DNA from: Sulfuriflexus sp.
GTDB lineage: Bacteria; Pseudomonadota; Gammaproteobacteria; AKS1
Reading direction: 5' to 3'
DNA: 36,340 nucleotides
Assembly: GCA_023134145.1 (NCBI GenBank)
Contig: JAGLUW010000020.1
Span: forward strand, 1 to 36,340
Part shown: one piece after another, positions 28,181-36,340 of the stretch
Layout: each line of letters begins with the position of its first letter
Numbering within the stretch: position 1 is the first letter of the stretch
Made by a program: the position numbers and the translations under genes
Notes under the pieces: model-generated
What the model was told of the DNA's origin: nothing
Databases searched by the model: none
What the model saw: only the letters and a program-made list of their open reading frames with translations

Positions 28181-28897
28181 ATGCGTATTGCATTGCTCGA
28201 AGACGAAGAACACATCGCCAAGCTCGTAAGCCTGTGGCTTGAAGAGCGTGGACACCATTGCACGCATTTCAGCGATGGACGCAAGATGATCAACGCCCTC
28301 AAACAAGATTCATTTGATCTTCTCATTCTTGACTGGATGGTACCTGAAATTGATGGCGAAGGCGTATTACGCTGGGCTCGAGAAAATCTGAGTTGGCCAA
28401 TACCGATTGTATTCATGACCCAGCGCGACAATGAAGATGACATTGTAAAAATTCTTTCGTTGGGTGCCGACGACTACCTCACCAAACCTATTCGTGAAAA
28501 AGAAATGATGGCGCGCATCACGGCACTCGCTCGCCGTGCCAAGGTTTTAGGCACCGAAGAAAATAACCTCCAGTTCGGCGACTATTCGATTGACCTCGCA
28601 AGCAACACGGTTATGCGTAATGGCGGTGCCATTAAGTTAACCCAAAAAGAATTTGAGTTGGTGCTGTTTTTGTTCCGGAATATTGGCCGCATCGTTTCAC
28701 GTGGACACATGCTAGAAAGCGTTTGGGGACATAACAAAGACATTAATACCCGAACTGCCGACACCCATATCAGCCGTATTCGTAACAAACTGGGGTTAGT
28801 ACCAGAAAATGGTTGGCGAATCAGCGCAATATACCATCATGGTTATCGTCTAGAACAACTGCAAAACGAACCTGGTAATACAGCAGTAACCCACTAA
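28181..28897 (+). CDS. OmpR/PhoB-type response regulator (orphan)
   Basis: The 238-residue protein has an N-terminal receiver (LLEDEE acidic pocket, phosphoacceptor D51 in LILDWMVPEIDG, VFMTQ, TKP Lys) and a C-terminal winged-helix DNA-binding domain (about 135-232; LTQKEFELVLFLFRNIGRIVSR, RTADTHISRIRNKLG, HHGYRLE). It is a transcription regulator. The start has a strong AGGGGG site seven bases upstream. No kinase gene is adjacent, so its partner is elsewhere; the six-TM kinase at 15686 is 12 kb away and may or may not be related. Its 3' end overlaps the convergent XRE gene by four bases. Confidence 0.93.
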   Translation: MRIALLEDEEHIAKLVSLWLEERGHHCTHFSDGRKMINALKQDSFDLLILDWMVPEIDGEGVLRWARENLSWPIPIVFMTQRDNEDDIVKILSLGADDYLTKPIREKEMMARITALARRAKVLGTEENNLQFGDYSIDLASNTVMRNGGAIKLTQKEFELVLFLFRNIGRIVSRGHMLESVWGHNKDINTRTADTHISRIRNKLGLVPENGWRISAIYHHGYRLEQLQNEPGNTAVTH

Positions 28898-29304
28898 TCG
28901 TTATTACTGTTACCGAGTTCTTTTATTACTTTTTGTAGTGCTCGGCGCTGCGATTGGGGTAGTTTCATCCAATCCGAAGCCACTTCAAACGCTTCTTGAC
29001 TCAACTCACCGGCATGTCGATAAACTTCTTGTTCAGACTCACTATAATCATTGCGCGAAGTTGAACGCATCAGACCTTGACCTGAAAACAACCAATTTGA
29101 ACGTACATCCAGCAGAGTAGATAGTTTGACCATTTTTGAGGTCGGCGGAAACTCGGAACCATCTAACCATTTCTTTGCAACACGATGACTAATACCAAGC
29201 ATTCTAACCAGTGAAGATTGACGTCCCATGCCCTTTTTAGGCACACCGGCATCATCCAATGCGGCATTCAAACGTTCCGAAAACTTGATAACTTCTTGAT
29301 TCAT
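28894..29304 (-). CDS. XRE/CI-type helix-turn-helix regulator
   Basis: The 136-residue protein carries a lambda-repressor-like HTH (about 25-72; RQSSLVRMLGISHRVAKKWLDGSE, PPTSKMVKLSTLLDV, NWLFSGQG). The GxxxxxMR segment after the HTH is common in CI-like repressors of phage origin. There is no peptidase domain. The start has AGGA seven bases upstream. It is convergent with the response regulator, with a four-base overlap and no terminator between them. It sits between uvrA and rplQ, where other gammaproteobacteria carry different genes. Its target is unknown. Confidence 0.85.
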   Translation of the reverse strand: MNQEVIKFSERLNAALDDAGVPKKGMGRQSSLVRMLGISHRVAKKWLDGSEFPPTSKMVKLSTLLDVRSNWLFSGQGLMRSTSRNDYSESEQEVYRHAGELSQEAFEVASDWMKLPQSQRRALQKVIKELGNSNND

Positions 29305-29388
29305 GAGCTTTTCCTCAAGGCAACATCCTGTACAAAGAGTGTAAACGATATGACAATACTTTCAACACTTTGATCACAGTATAGGCAC

Positions 29389-29419
29389 AAAAAAGCCGAG
29401 CAATAAGCTCGGCTTTTTT
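29389..29419. terminator. Bidirectional terminator downstream of rplQ
   Basis: GCCGAGC (29395-29401) and GCTCGGC (29407-29413) form a 7-bp stem with loop AATAA, flanked by six A and six T residues on either side, so U-tracts are present on both strands. It lies 19 bases past the rplQ stop and ends the alpha operon. Confidence 0.95.
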
Positions 29420-29437
29420 GAGGGGTTCGGAAGTTAC

Positions 29438-29830
29438 TTACTCAACTTCAACCACTTCATCTGTATCGATTTCAGGACGATCAACAAGCTCAACATAAGC
29501 CATTGGCGCCTTATCACCAGCGCGCAAACCGCACTTCATGATACGCAGGTAACCACCTGGACGTTCTTGGTAACGTGGACCAAGTTCGTTAAATAGTTTA
29601 GTCACAATGTCACGGTCGCGTAAGCGAGAAAACGCTAAACGGCGATTCGCCACACTGTCATTCTTACTCAAAGTGATCAATGGCTCTGCAACACGGCGCA
29701 GTTCCTTCGCTTTAGGTAATGTTGTTTTAATCAATTCATGACGCATTAATGATGCTGCCATGTTACGGAACATTGCCTTACGGTGGCTGCTGTTGCGATT
29801 TAATTGACGACCGGATTTACGATGTCGCAT
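29438..29830 (-). CDS. rplQ: 50S ribosomal protein L17
   Basis: It is a large-subunit protein and the last gene of the alpha operon. The 130 residues start with [20 protein letters not shown] and contain [11 protein letters not shown] and [19 protein letters not shown], the family core. A short acidic tail (DTDEVVEVE) follows. It is 42 bases after rpoA and 19 bases before the terminator. Confidence 0.98.
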   Translation of the reverse strand: MRHRKSGRQLNRNSSHRKAMFRNMAASLMRHELIKTTLPKAKELRRVAEPLITLSKNDSVANRRLAFSRLRDRDIVTKLFNELGPRYQERPGGYLRIMKCGLRAGDKAPMAYVELVDRPEIDTDEVVEVE

Positions 29831-29872
29831 CGTTAGTACCTCAAAAAATTAGTATGTACAAAGAGCTTTAAA

Positions 29873-30874
29873 TTAAGCTGTTTGCTTTTCTTTTTCTTGC
29901 AAACTAGCTGGTGGCCAGTTTTCAAGACGCATTCCTAGAGACAGACTACGCTGCGCTAGGACTTCTTTAATTTCAGTCAATGACTTCTTACCTAAGTTAG
30001 GCGTTTTCAACAACTCAACTTCTGTACGTTGAATAAGGTCACCGATGTAATAAATGTTTTCTGCTTTCAGACAGTTAGCTGAACGAACTGTTAGTTCAAG
30101 ATCATCAACTGGGCGTAGTAAGACTGGATCAATCTCATCTTCCTTCGCTTCTGGCTCAGACTCTTCGTTACCTTGTAGGTCAACAAAGATAGCAAGTTGG
30201 TCACGCAAGATGTTCGCTGCACGACGAATCGCTTCTTCTGGGTCAATTGTACCGTTTGTTTCAACTTCAAAAATTAACTTGTCGAGGTTAGTGCGTTGTT
30301 CTACACGAGCACTATCAACTGTGTAATTCACACGGTGAACTGGGCTGAAAGAAGCATCTAATTGTAAGTTACCAATTGGACGATCTTCTTCTTCAAAGCT
30401 AACGCGTTGTGCTGCAGGAACATAACCGCGACCACGTTCAACCTTGATTGTCATGTTTAATTCGCCAGCCTTAGTCAGGTTAGCAATCACCAAATCTGGG
30501 TTATGAATTTCAACGTCATGTGACAATTGAATATCAGCCGCTGTAACCGGACCCAAGCCTGATTTACTCAGTGTCAAAGACACTTCATCACGACCGTTTA
30601 ATACAATCGCAAGGCTTTTAAGGTTCAATAGGATATCAATAACATCTTCTTGAACGCCTTCAATTGAAGTGTATTCATGAAGAACACCATCGATTTCAAC
30701 TTCAGTCACTGCGCAACCAGGCATAGATGACAAAAGGATGCGACGTAGGGCATTACCTAAGGTATGGCCAAATCCACGTTCAAGTGGCTCAAGCGTCACT
30801 TTTGCGTGAAGATCATCTGTAACCTGCACATCAACAACACGTGGCTTCAGGAATTCCGTAACAGAACCTTGCAT
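29873..30874 (-). CDS. rpoA: RNA polymerase alpha subunit
   Basis: This RNA polymerase subunit dimerises to nucleate core assembly. The 333 residues are close to E. coli's 329. The N-terminal domain ([38 protein letters not shown]) is followed by an acidic linker ([14 protein letters not shown]). The C-terminal domain is [20 protein letters not shown]...[19 protein letters not shown] and carries the Arg that contacts UP elements and activators. The position between rpsD and rplQ is canonical. Confidence 0.99.
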   Translation of the reverse strand: MQGSVTEFLKPRVVDVQVTDDLHAKVTLEPLERGFGHTLGNALRRILLSSMPGCAVTEVEIDGVLHEYTSIEGVQEDVIDILLNLKSLAIVLNGRDEVSLTLSKSGLGPVTAADIQLSHDVEIHNPDLVIANLTKAGELNMTIKVERGRGYVPAAQRVSFEEEDRPIGNLQLDASFSPVHRVNYTVDSARVEQRTNLDKLIFEVETNGTIDPEEAIRRAANILRDQLAIFVDLQGNEESEPEAKEDEIDPVLLRPVDDLELTVRSANCLKAENIYYIGDLIQRTEVELLKTPNLGKKSLTEIKEVLAQRSLSLGMRLENWPPASLQEKEKQTA

Positions 30875-30910
30875 ATAAAAGGCCTCTTTTAATTATCCAA
30901 TTAAATGATT

Positions 30911-31537
30911 TTACTTAGAGTAAAGTTCAACAACCAAATGTTCATTAATGTCAGAAGACAGGTCATTACGTTCAGGTACAGACTTGAACACACCCGTTAA
31001 CTTACTAACATCAACATCTAACCATTCAGGGATTGAACGTTGCTCAGCAATTTGTACTGCATTTTTAATACGCAGTTGTGCTTTAGATTTTTCGCGAATT
31101 GAAATTTCATCGCTAGCGTTAACTTGGTAAGAAGGAATAGTTACCCGACTACCATTTACACTAATTGCACAGTGACGAATCAATTGACGCGCTTCATCAC
31201 GAGAAATACCAAAGCCCATGCGGTAAACAACATTATCGAGTCGAGACTCTAATAGTTGTAACAAGTTTTCACCTGTAGAACCTTTAAGACGGTCGGCTTC
31301 TTTGTAGTACATACGGAATTGTTTTTCTAACACACCGTAAATACGACGTAACTTTTGCTTTTCACGCAACTGAGTTGCGTAATCAGAAAGGCGAGTACGA
31401 CGTTGGCCATGCTGCCCTGGAGGGAATGCACGGTTTTCCATTGCACACTTACTTGTGTAGCACTTCTCACCTTTAATAAATAACTTTTCACCTTCGCGAC
31501 GACAGAGGCGACATTTAGGTCCAATATAACGAGCCAT
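30911..31537 (-). CDS. rpsD: 30S ribosomal protein S4, four-cysteine (zinc) form
   Basis: It is a primary 16S rRNA-binding assembly protein and, in E. coli, the translational repressor of the alpha operon. It has 208 residues. The C-terminal S4 domain and the end [13 protein letters not shown] are gamma-like. The N-terminus is [18 protein letters not shown], followed by [12 protein letters not shown], with Cys at 9, 12, 26 and 31. This is the CxxC/CxxxxC zinc-binding pattern known from Thermus S4 and from some Firmicutes. E. coli S4 retains only one of these four. Otherwise the gene is ordinary, 15 bases after rpsK. Confidence 0.98.
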   Translation of the reverse strand: MARYIGPKCRLCRREGEKLFIKGEKCYTSKCAMENRAFPPGQHGQRRTRLSDYATQLREKQKLRRIYGVLEKQFRMYYKEADRLKGSTGENLLQLLESRLDNVVYRMGFGISRDEARQLIRHCAISVNGSRVTIPSYQVNASDEISIREKSKAQLRIKNAVQIAEQRSIPEWLDVDVSKLTGVFKSVPERNDLSSDINEHLVVELYSK

Positions 31538-31552
31538 TTCTATCTCTCCTGC

Positions 31553-31942
31553 TTAAACGCGACGTTTCTTCGGTGGACGACAACCATTATGTGGTATCGG
31601 CGTCACGTCAGTGATGTTGGTAATTTTAAAGCCATGGTTGTTGAATGCGCGAACGGCTGATTCGCGACCTGGACCAGGGCCTTTTACGTTAACTTCTAAA
31701 TTCTTCATGCCCATATCGAGCACCACTTTACTTACACGTTCTGCAGCAACCTGTGCAGCGAACGGAGTACTCTTACGAGAACCACGGAAACCTGAACCAC
31801 CAGCAGTCGCCCATGCAAGGGCATTGCCCTGACGGTCAGTGACCATGATGATTGTGTTGTTGAAAGACGCGTGAATATGCGCGATTCCATCTACAACGTT
31901 TTTCTTGACCTTTTTACGAGTCTTTGTTGCTGGCTTAGCCAT
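31553..31942 (-). CDS. rpsK: 30S ribosomal protein S11
   Basis: It is a platform protein of the small subunit. Its 129 residues have an N-terminal basic tail ([14 protein letters not shown]) and the core [46 protein letters not shown] and the basic end [10 protein letters not shown] are also present. It lies between rpsM and rpsD in standard order. Confidence 0.98.
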   Translation of the reverse strand: MAKPATKTRKKVKKNVVDGIAHIHASFNNTIIMVTDRQGNALAWATAGGSGFRGSRKSTPFAAQVAAERVSKVVLDMGMKNLEVNVKGPGPGRESAVRAFNNHGFKITNITDVTPIPHNGCRPPKKRRV

Positions 31943-31969
31943 AAAGGTTACCTGTTTTCCTTAATCTTG

Positions 31970-32326
31970 TTATCGACGGACCGGCTTACGCGGGCCTTTA
32001 CGAGTACGAGCGTTAGTCTTAGTACGTTGACCACGTAGTGGTAGTCCACGACGATGACGTAATCCACGGAAGCTGCCCAAATCCATAAGGCGCTTAATAT
32101 TCATAGATACTTCACGACGCAAATCACCTTCAATGGTGAACTTCGCAACGCCTGTACGTAACGACTCAACTTGTTCTTCAGTCAAATCTTTTACTTTCAT
32201 CTCAGGTACAACACCTGATTCAGCACAGATCGCCTTAGCGAGACTATTACCAATGCCGAAAATCGACGTTAGTGCAATCACAGTGTGCTTGTGCGGCGGT
32301 ATATTAATGCCTGCTATACGGGCCAT
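31970..32326 (-). CDS. rpsM: 30S ribosomal protein S13
   Basis: It is a head protein of the small subunit that contacts 50S (bridge B1) and tRNA. The 118 residues start [19 protein letters not shown] and include the helix-two-turn-helix [28 protein letters not shown]. It is the first gene of the alpha operon proper, preceded by a 115-base gap after rpmJ that holds a probable promoter (32399-32427) and a leader where S4 control could act. Confidence 0.98.
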   Translation of the reverse strand: MARIAGINIPPHKHTVIALTSIFGIGNSLAKAICAESGVVPEMKVKDLTEEQVESLRTGVAKFTIEGDLRREVSMNIKRLMDLGSFRGLRHRRGLPLRGQRTKTNARTRKGPRKPVRR

Positions 32327-32398
32327 TCACTTATCTCCAAACTTTCAAACGCTTACGCGACCAATTCCTGTCCAGTACCCCTGGCAGAAAAGCCCGCA

Positions 32399-32427
32399 AT
32401 TATACTGATTTTACTGAATAAAACCAA
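32399..32427 (-). promoter_or_regulatory. Probable alpha-operon promoter between rpmJ and rpsM
   Basis: On the minus strand, TTGGTT (32427-32422), a 17-base spacer and a perfect TATAAT (32404-32399) lie about 70 bases before rpsM. The downstream leader contains GCGGGCTTTTCTGCC, resembling part of the E. coli alpha-operon leader to which S4 binds. The -35 is weak (three of six), but the -10 and spacing are ideal. Confidence 0.6.
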
Positions 32428-32441
32428 TGCAAATCGAGGTA

Positions 32442-32555
32442 TTAACCTTGACGTTGCTTATGACGACCATTTTTACAAATAACGCGTACAACACCCTTGC
32501 GGCGAACAACGCGGCAATTGCGACATAGACGTTTTACAGAGGCGCGGACTTTCAT
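32442..32555 (-). CDS. rpmJ: 50S ribosomal protein L36
   Basis: This short gene of 37 codons lies in the gap between secY and rpsM. The product starts [20 protein letters not shown] and ends [12 protein letters not shown], with a zinc ribbon formed by C11, C14, C27 and a C-terminal His. It is the zinc-containing form, as in E. coli RpmJ, and occupies the canonical place after secY. The stop is TAA at 32444-32442. Confidence 0.97.
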   Translation of the reverse strand: MKVRASVKRLCRNCRVVRRKGVVRVICKNGRHKQRQG

Positions 32556-32617
32556 CGGTTTGCTCCAGTAATTCCTTAAAATTCAACTAATTAGCAGATT
32601 ACGCCTAACTTATATGT

Positions 32618-33958
32618 TTAGCGCAGACCACCCTTCATATTGGCCTTTTTCAGCATGCCTTCGTACTGATGAGACATCAGGTGCGACTGCATTTGGGCCA
32701 TAAAATCCATTACAACAACTACAATGATCAACAATGAGGTCCCACCGAAGTAGAACGGTACCTGCCAATACAAAATCAAAAACTCTGGTAACAAGCAGAC
32801 CGCGGTAATATAAAACGCGCCGACCATTGTTAACCGTCCCAACACACCGTCAATATACTTCGCGGTTTGCTCGCCTGGGCGAATACCTGGAACAAAAGCG
32901 CCAGACTTCTTCAAATTATCTGCGGTGTCTTTCGAGTTAAACACCAAGGCAGTGTAGAAAAAGCAGAAGAACATAATCGCTGTTGCATAAAATGCCACAT
33001 ACAATGGTTGCCCTGGCCCTAGTTTCGCAGCCACATCCACCATCCATTCGAAACCTGGTGTTCTACCTAACCAACTACCTATTGTTGCCGGGAACAAAAT
33101 AATGCTCGAGGCAAAAATTGGCGGAATCACACCCGCCATATTCAGTTTCAGTGGCAAGTGAGATGTTTGACCACCCATCATCTTGCGACCTTGCTGACGT
33201 TTTGCGTAGTTCACCGTAATACGGCGTTGACCACGTTCAACAAATACTACAAATGCTGTTACCGCGATGGCTAATACTATTAAGAATAAAACCAATACTG
33301 GCGCTAATTGACCTGTACGAGATAATTCTAAAGTACCGCCGATTGCCGCAGGTAAACCTGCAACGATACCAGCAAAAATAATCATCGAAATACCGTTACC
33401 GATACCTCGTTCTGTAATCTGTTCACCCAGCCACATTAGGAACATTGTTCCGGTCACTAAAGTGACTGCAGCAGTAAAGACAAAACTTGTTCCACCAACC
33501 GGTACAACCGCGTTGCCTGCAATATTCTGACCTTGCAGCGCAAAGGCAATGCCTACTGCTTGGAAACTTGCCAACACAACTGTTGCTCTACGTGTGTAGG
33601 TTGTAATCTTACGACGACCAGACTCGCCTTCTTTCTTCAACTGCTCCAGCTTCGGTAATACCACTGTCAGCAACTGCATAATAATCGATGCCGAAATATA
33701 CGGCATAATGCCCAACGCAAAAATCGACATACGCTCTAAAGCGCCACCTGAAAACATGTTAAACATGCCAAGGATACTGTCACGCTGTTGGTCAAACAGT
33801 GCGCCCATTGCAACTGGGTCTACACCTGGAACTGGTAAAAATGTACCAATTCTGAAAACTAATAAAGCACCAATAAGGAAAAACAAACGTTGACGGATTT
33901 CAGTTAGACGACCTGCGCCACCTAAACCTCCTGCCATTGCTGCTCCAGATGCTGACAT
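32618..33958 (-). CDS. secY: Protein translocase subunit SecY
   Basis: It is the channel subunit of the SecYEG inner-membrane translocon. It has 446 residues with ten predicted TM helices. Family blocks visible include [88 protein letters not shown] and [22 protein letters not shown]. The ATG shares its first A with the rplO stop (TAATG), so translation is probably coupled. Confidence 0.98.
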   Translation of the reverse strand: MSASGAAMAGGLGGAGRLTEIRQRLFFLIGALLVFRIGTFLPVPGVDPVAMGALFDQQRDSILGMFNMFSGGALERMSIFALGIMPYISASIIMQLLTVVLPKLEQLKKEGESGRRKITTYTRRATVVLASFQAVGIAFALQGQNIAGNAVVPVGGTSFVFTAAVTLVTGTMFLMWLGEQITERGIGNGISMIIFAGIVAGLPAAIGGTLELSRTGQLAPVLVLFLIVLAIAVTAFVVFVERGQRRITVNYAKRQQGRKMMGGQTSHLPLKLNMAGVIPPIFASSIILFPATIGSWLGRTPGFEWMVDVAAKLGPGQPLYVAFYATAIMFFCFFYTALVFNSKDTADNLKKSGAFVPGIRPGEQTAKYIDGVLGRLTMVGAFYITAVCLLPEFLILYWQVPFYFGGTSLLIIVVVVMDFMAQMQSHLMSHQYEGMLKKANMKGGLR

Positions 33959-34392
33959 TAATCTTCGATCTTGCCGCCGGCCGCTTCGATTGCTTCGCGC
34001 GCGCCTTTCGTTACTCGTAAACCACGTACTGTAACGGGCTTGTCAATCGCACCAGAAAGAATCACTTTGGCGCGTTTGATGTTATTACCTAAAATGTTTG
34101 CTGCTTTCAATGACATGATGTCAGCTACGCCGTCAGCAACCATGGCTAATTCGTGTAAACGAACTTCCGCAGTTGTTATGCTAACGCGTGATGTAAAACC
34201 ACGTTTAGGCAAACGACGTTGAATAGGCATCTGGCCGCCTTCAAAACCGATCTTAGGCATACCACCTGAACGGGATTTCTGACCTTTAACACCACGGCCA
34301 CCAGTCTTACCAAGGCCCGAACCGATACCACGGCCACGACGTTTTGGATTTTTCTTACTGCCATCAGCTGGCTTAAGTGTATTTAGACGCAT
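33958..34392 (-). CDS. rplO: 50S ribosomal protein L15
   Basis: It is a large-subunit assembly protein. The 144 residues have the basic Gly-rich N-terminus ([38 protein letters not shown]) and the core [18 protein letters not shown]. One base separates it from rpmD, and its stop overlaps the secY start by one base. Confidence 0.98.
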   Translation of the reverse strand: MRLNTLKPADGSKKNPKRRGRGIGSGLGKTGGRGVKGQKSRSGGMPKIGFEGGQMPIQRRLPKRGFTSRVSITTAEVRLHELAMVADGVADIMSLKAANILGNNIKRAKVILSGAIDKPVTVRGLRVTKGAREAIEAAGGKIED

Positions 34393-34393
34393 C

Positions 34394-34579
34394 TTAGGCT
34401 TCCTCTACCTTAAGCATGTAAGCAACTTTGTTGATCATGCCGCGATTTTCCGGTGTATCAATGACTTCAACAGTATGGTGCATACGGCGTAAACCGAGAC
34501 CAGCAACACACGCTTTGTGTTTAGGTAGGCGCTTACAAGTACTGCGTACTAGCGTTACCTTAATTTTTTTATCAGCCAT
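34394..34579 (-). CDS. rpmD: 50S ribosomal protein L30
   Basis: The 61-residue protein has the compact bacterial L30 fold: [21 protein letters not shown] and [25 protein letters not shown]. It is six bases after rpsE. The standard spc-operon position confirms the call. Confidence 0.97.
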   Translation of the reverse strand: MADKKIKVTLVRSTCKRLPKHKACVAGLGLRRMHHTVEVIDTPENRGMINKVAYMLKVEEA

Positions 34580-34585
34580 GATGGT

Positions 34586-35092
34586 TTACCCTAAAATTTC
34601 TTCAACAGTCTTGCCACGCTTAGCTGCAATAGATGCAGGTGAAGCCATGTCACGAAGACCATTAATTGTTGCACGAACAACGTTAATTGGGTTGTTAGTA
34701 CCAATACATTTGGCAAGTACGTCACGTACACCAACAACTTCAAATACAGCACGCATCGCGCCACCAGCAATAATACCGGTACCTTCAGATGCTGGTTGCA
34801 TGTGAACACGAGCTGCACCATGACGAGCCATCATTGCGTACTGCAGTGTGCCTCCGTCTAGGGCAACATTAATCATGCCGCGACGTGCAGATTCCATTGC
34901 CTTTTGGATAGCAGCTGGCACTTCGCGTGCTTTACCGTAACCAAAACCAATTTTACCGTTTCCGTCACCAACAACTGCAAGTGCTGTGAAACTGAAAATA
35001 CGACCACCTTTAACAACCTTGGCAACGCGATTAACGTTAACCAACTTCTCGATGAAATCGTCTTGTTTTTGTGCTTGATCAAACTTAGCCAT
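34586..35092 (-). CDS. rpsE: 30S ribosomal protein S5
   Basis: It is a small-subunit protein involved in decoding fidelity and mRNA unwinding. The 168 residues include the S5 dsRNA-binding-like domain ([40 protein letters not shown]) and the C-terminal domain ([19 protein letters not shown]). It follows rplR by 15 bases. Confidence 0.98.
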   Translation of the reverse strand: MAKFDQAQKQDDFIEKLVNVNRVAKVVKGGRIFSFTALAVVGDGNGKIGFGYGKAREVPAAIQKAMESARRGMINVALDGGTLQYAMMARHGAARVHMQPASEGTGIIAGGAMRAVFEVVGVRDVLAKCIGTNNPINVVRATINGLRDMASPASIAAKRGKTVEEILG

Positions 35093-35107
35093 GATTCAAC
35101 CCTAAAA

Positions 35108-35461
35108 TTAAAATTGCAGGCCATTCTCACGAGCAGCATCGGCAAGAGCCTTAATGCGACCGTGATACATGAACCCGGAGCGATCGAATGCAACGTTAGT
35201 TACACCGGCCTTCTTTGCGCGTTCTGCAAGGACCTTACCCACTTCTGCTGCTGCAGAAGAATTACCTGTTCCTGAAAGTCCTTTCTTAACTTCAGGATCC
35301 AGTGTTGATGCACTTGCAAGTACTTCGCTACCATTTGGCGCGATAACTTGAGCATACATATGACGCGGAGTACGGTGAACCGTTAAACGATCCATACCGA
35401 GTTCGCGAATCTTAAAACGACCGCGACGTGCGCGACGTAAACGTGATGATTTTTTATCCAT
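35108..35461 (-). CDS. rplR: 50S ribosomal protein L18
   Basis: It is a 5S rRNA-binding large-subunit protein. The 117 residues start with [20 protein letters not shown] and include [38 protein letters not shown] and [19 protein letters not shown]. It lies 11 bases after rplF. Confidence 0.98.
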   Translation of the reverse strand: MDKKSSRLRRARRGRFKIRELGMDRLTVHRTPRHMYAQVIAPNGSEVLASASTLDPEVKKGLSGTGNSSAAAEVGKVLAERAKKAGVTNVAFDRSGFMYHGRIKALADAARENGLQF

Positions 35462-35472
35462 GATTAGCTACC

Positions 35473-36006
35473 TTACTTCTTCTTCGCTTCTTTACGGACA
35501 ATATGTTCGCCGGCATAACGAATGCCCTTACCTTTATAAGGTTCAGGTGAACGGTATGCGCGAATGTCCGCACAAACTTGACCAATGAGCTGCTTATCGA
35601 TGCCCTTCACAACAATTTCTGTTTGTGATGGCGTTTCAATTGTGATGCCTTCAGGTGATTCGTAATTCACCGGGTGAGAAAGACCAAGTGTCAAACCTAG
35701 AACCTTGCCTTGTGCCTTGGCACGATAACCAACGCCAACTAACTCAAGCTTTCTTTCAAAACCAGTGCTTACACCAGTAACCATATTATTAAGCAAAGCA
35801 CGCGTTGTTCCAGCTAGCGCACTTGCTTGCTTGTCTGCACTGCGAGGTGCAAATGTTAATACGTTGTCTGCTTGTGATACTTCAACCGAAGCATGCACAG
35901 ATAAAGACAAAGTACCCTTGCTACCTTTTACGCTGACATCCTGGCCATTGATGCTAACTTCAACACCGCTAGGCAATTCGACAGGTTTTTTTGCTACACG
36001 TGACAT
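35473..36006 (-). CDS. rplF: 50S ribosomal protein L6
   Basis: It is a large-subunit protein near the sarcin-ricin loop. The 177 residues hold two L6 repeats. The N-terminal block is [20 protein letters not shown], and the C-terminal part includes [35 protein letters not shown] and RKEAKKK. It follows rpsH by 16 bases in the standard order. Confidence 0.98.
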   Translation of the reverse strand: MSRVAKKPVELPSGVEVSINGQDVSVKGSKGTLSLSVHASVEVSQADNVLTFAPRSADKQASALAGTTRALLNNMVTGVSTGFERKLELVGVGYRAKAQGKVLGLTLGLSHPVNYESPEGITIETPSQTEIVVKGIDKQLIGQVCADIRAYRSPEPYKGKGIRYAGEHIVRKEAKKK

Positions 36007-36022
36007 TGTTTCAATCCAATTA

Positions 36023-36340
36023 TTAAGCTACGTAACAGATGATTTCGCCGCCACAGCCCGCTTTGCGTGCTGCGCGATCTGACATAACACCTTGCGAAGT
36101 AGAGATAATGGCAACACCCATGCCAGAAATCACTTTCGGTAGGTCGTTAGCCGCCTTGTAAGTCCGAAGACCAGGACGACTGACACGTTTGATCATGTCA
36201 ATAACAGGCTTACCTTCGTAGTAACGTAATACGATAGTAAGCTCTGGTTTGCTGCCTTCGGCAACAGAATAACTTGCGATGTAACCTTCATCTTGTAAAA
36301 CCTTGGCAATATCAACCTTGGCTTTAGATGATGGCATTGT
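36023..36340 (-). CDS. rpsH: 30S ribosomal protein S8 (5' end outside window)
   Basis: It is a central 16S rRNA-binding assembly protein and the spc-operon translational repressor in E. coli. The visible 105 codons begin in frame at the window edge with Thr before [19 protein letters not shown], corresponding to about residue 27 of the family, so the start lies outside. [40 protein letters not shown] and the end GGEIICYVA are typical. The internal ATG at 36337 is not the start. Confidence 0.97.
   Translation of the reverse strand, partial: TMPSSKAKVDIAKVLQDEGYIASYSVAEGSKPELTIVLRYYEGKPVIDMIKRVSRPGLRTYKAANDLPKVISGMGVAIISTSQGVMSDRAARKAGCGGEIICYVA

Overview
The window is chromosomal DNA of a gammaproteobacterium. 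Evidence is the canonical gamma order of the spc and alpha ribosomal-protein operons, the conserved blocks proB-obg-rpmA-rplU/ispB and uvrA/MFS-ssb close to rplQ (also seen in Pseudomonas-like genomes), and proteins that read as gammaproteobacterial throughout. By eye the GC content is in the mid-40s percent. The genus cannot be named from sequence alone.

Left part (1-11.4 kb), transport. On the minus strand an operon runs from a membrane-fusion protein (4364-5557) to an RND permease with an unusual C-terminal extension (451-4296), then to a secreted Pro/Met-rich tandem-repeat protein that leaves the window (1-427). Upstream lies an HPP-family membrane protein (6013-6948). On the plus strand is a compact ABC export operon of ATPase, FtsX-type permease and HlyD-type adaptor (7100-11416).

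Middle (11.4-19.3 kb), core block then signalling. The order is proB and obg, a strong terminator, rpmA and rplU, then divergent ispB. After ispB come a six-TM histidine kinase and a multi-receiver hybrid kinase. The hybrid kinase is flanked by two gene remnants that have no intact reading frame: an NAD(P)-binding oxidoreductase fragment and the tail of a chemotaxis receptor. This points to past rearrangement.

Accessory patch (19.3-22.4 kb). This AT-rich stretch on the minus strand holds a small membrane-anchored protein, a zinc-ribbon/HNH-like protein, an FRG-domain protein and a secreted conserved protein. Between them are GGGGTCAG-type inverted repeats and related short repeats. The FRG plus CxxC/HNH-like pair is the best candidate for an undescribed functional (possibly defence) module.

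Right part (22.4-36.3 kb), core. It holds a periplasmic conserved protein, ssb, a YajR-like MFS transporter and divergent uvrA. An orphan OmpR-type response regulator overlaps a convergent XRE-type repressor. The alpha and spc operons follow on the minus strand (rplQ, rpoA, rpsD, rpsK, rpsM, rpmJ, secY, rplO, rpmD, rpsE, rplR, rplF, partial rpsH). The short rpmJ gene and a consensus -10 promoter before rpsM were read directly from the sequence. rpsD encodes a four-cysteine (zinc-type) S4, which is unlike the E. coli protein. I saw no tRNA, rRNA, CRISPR array, intact transposase or origin.
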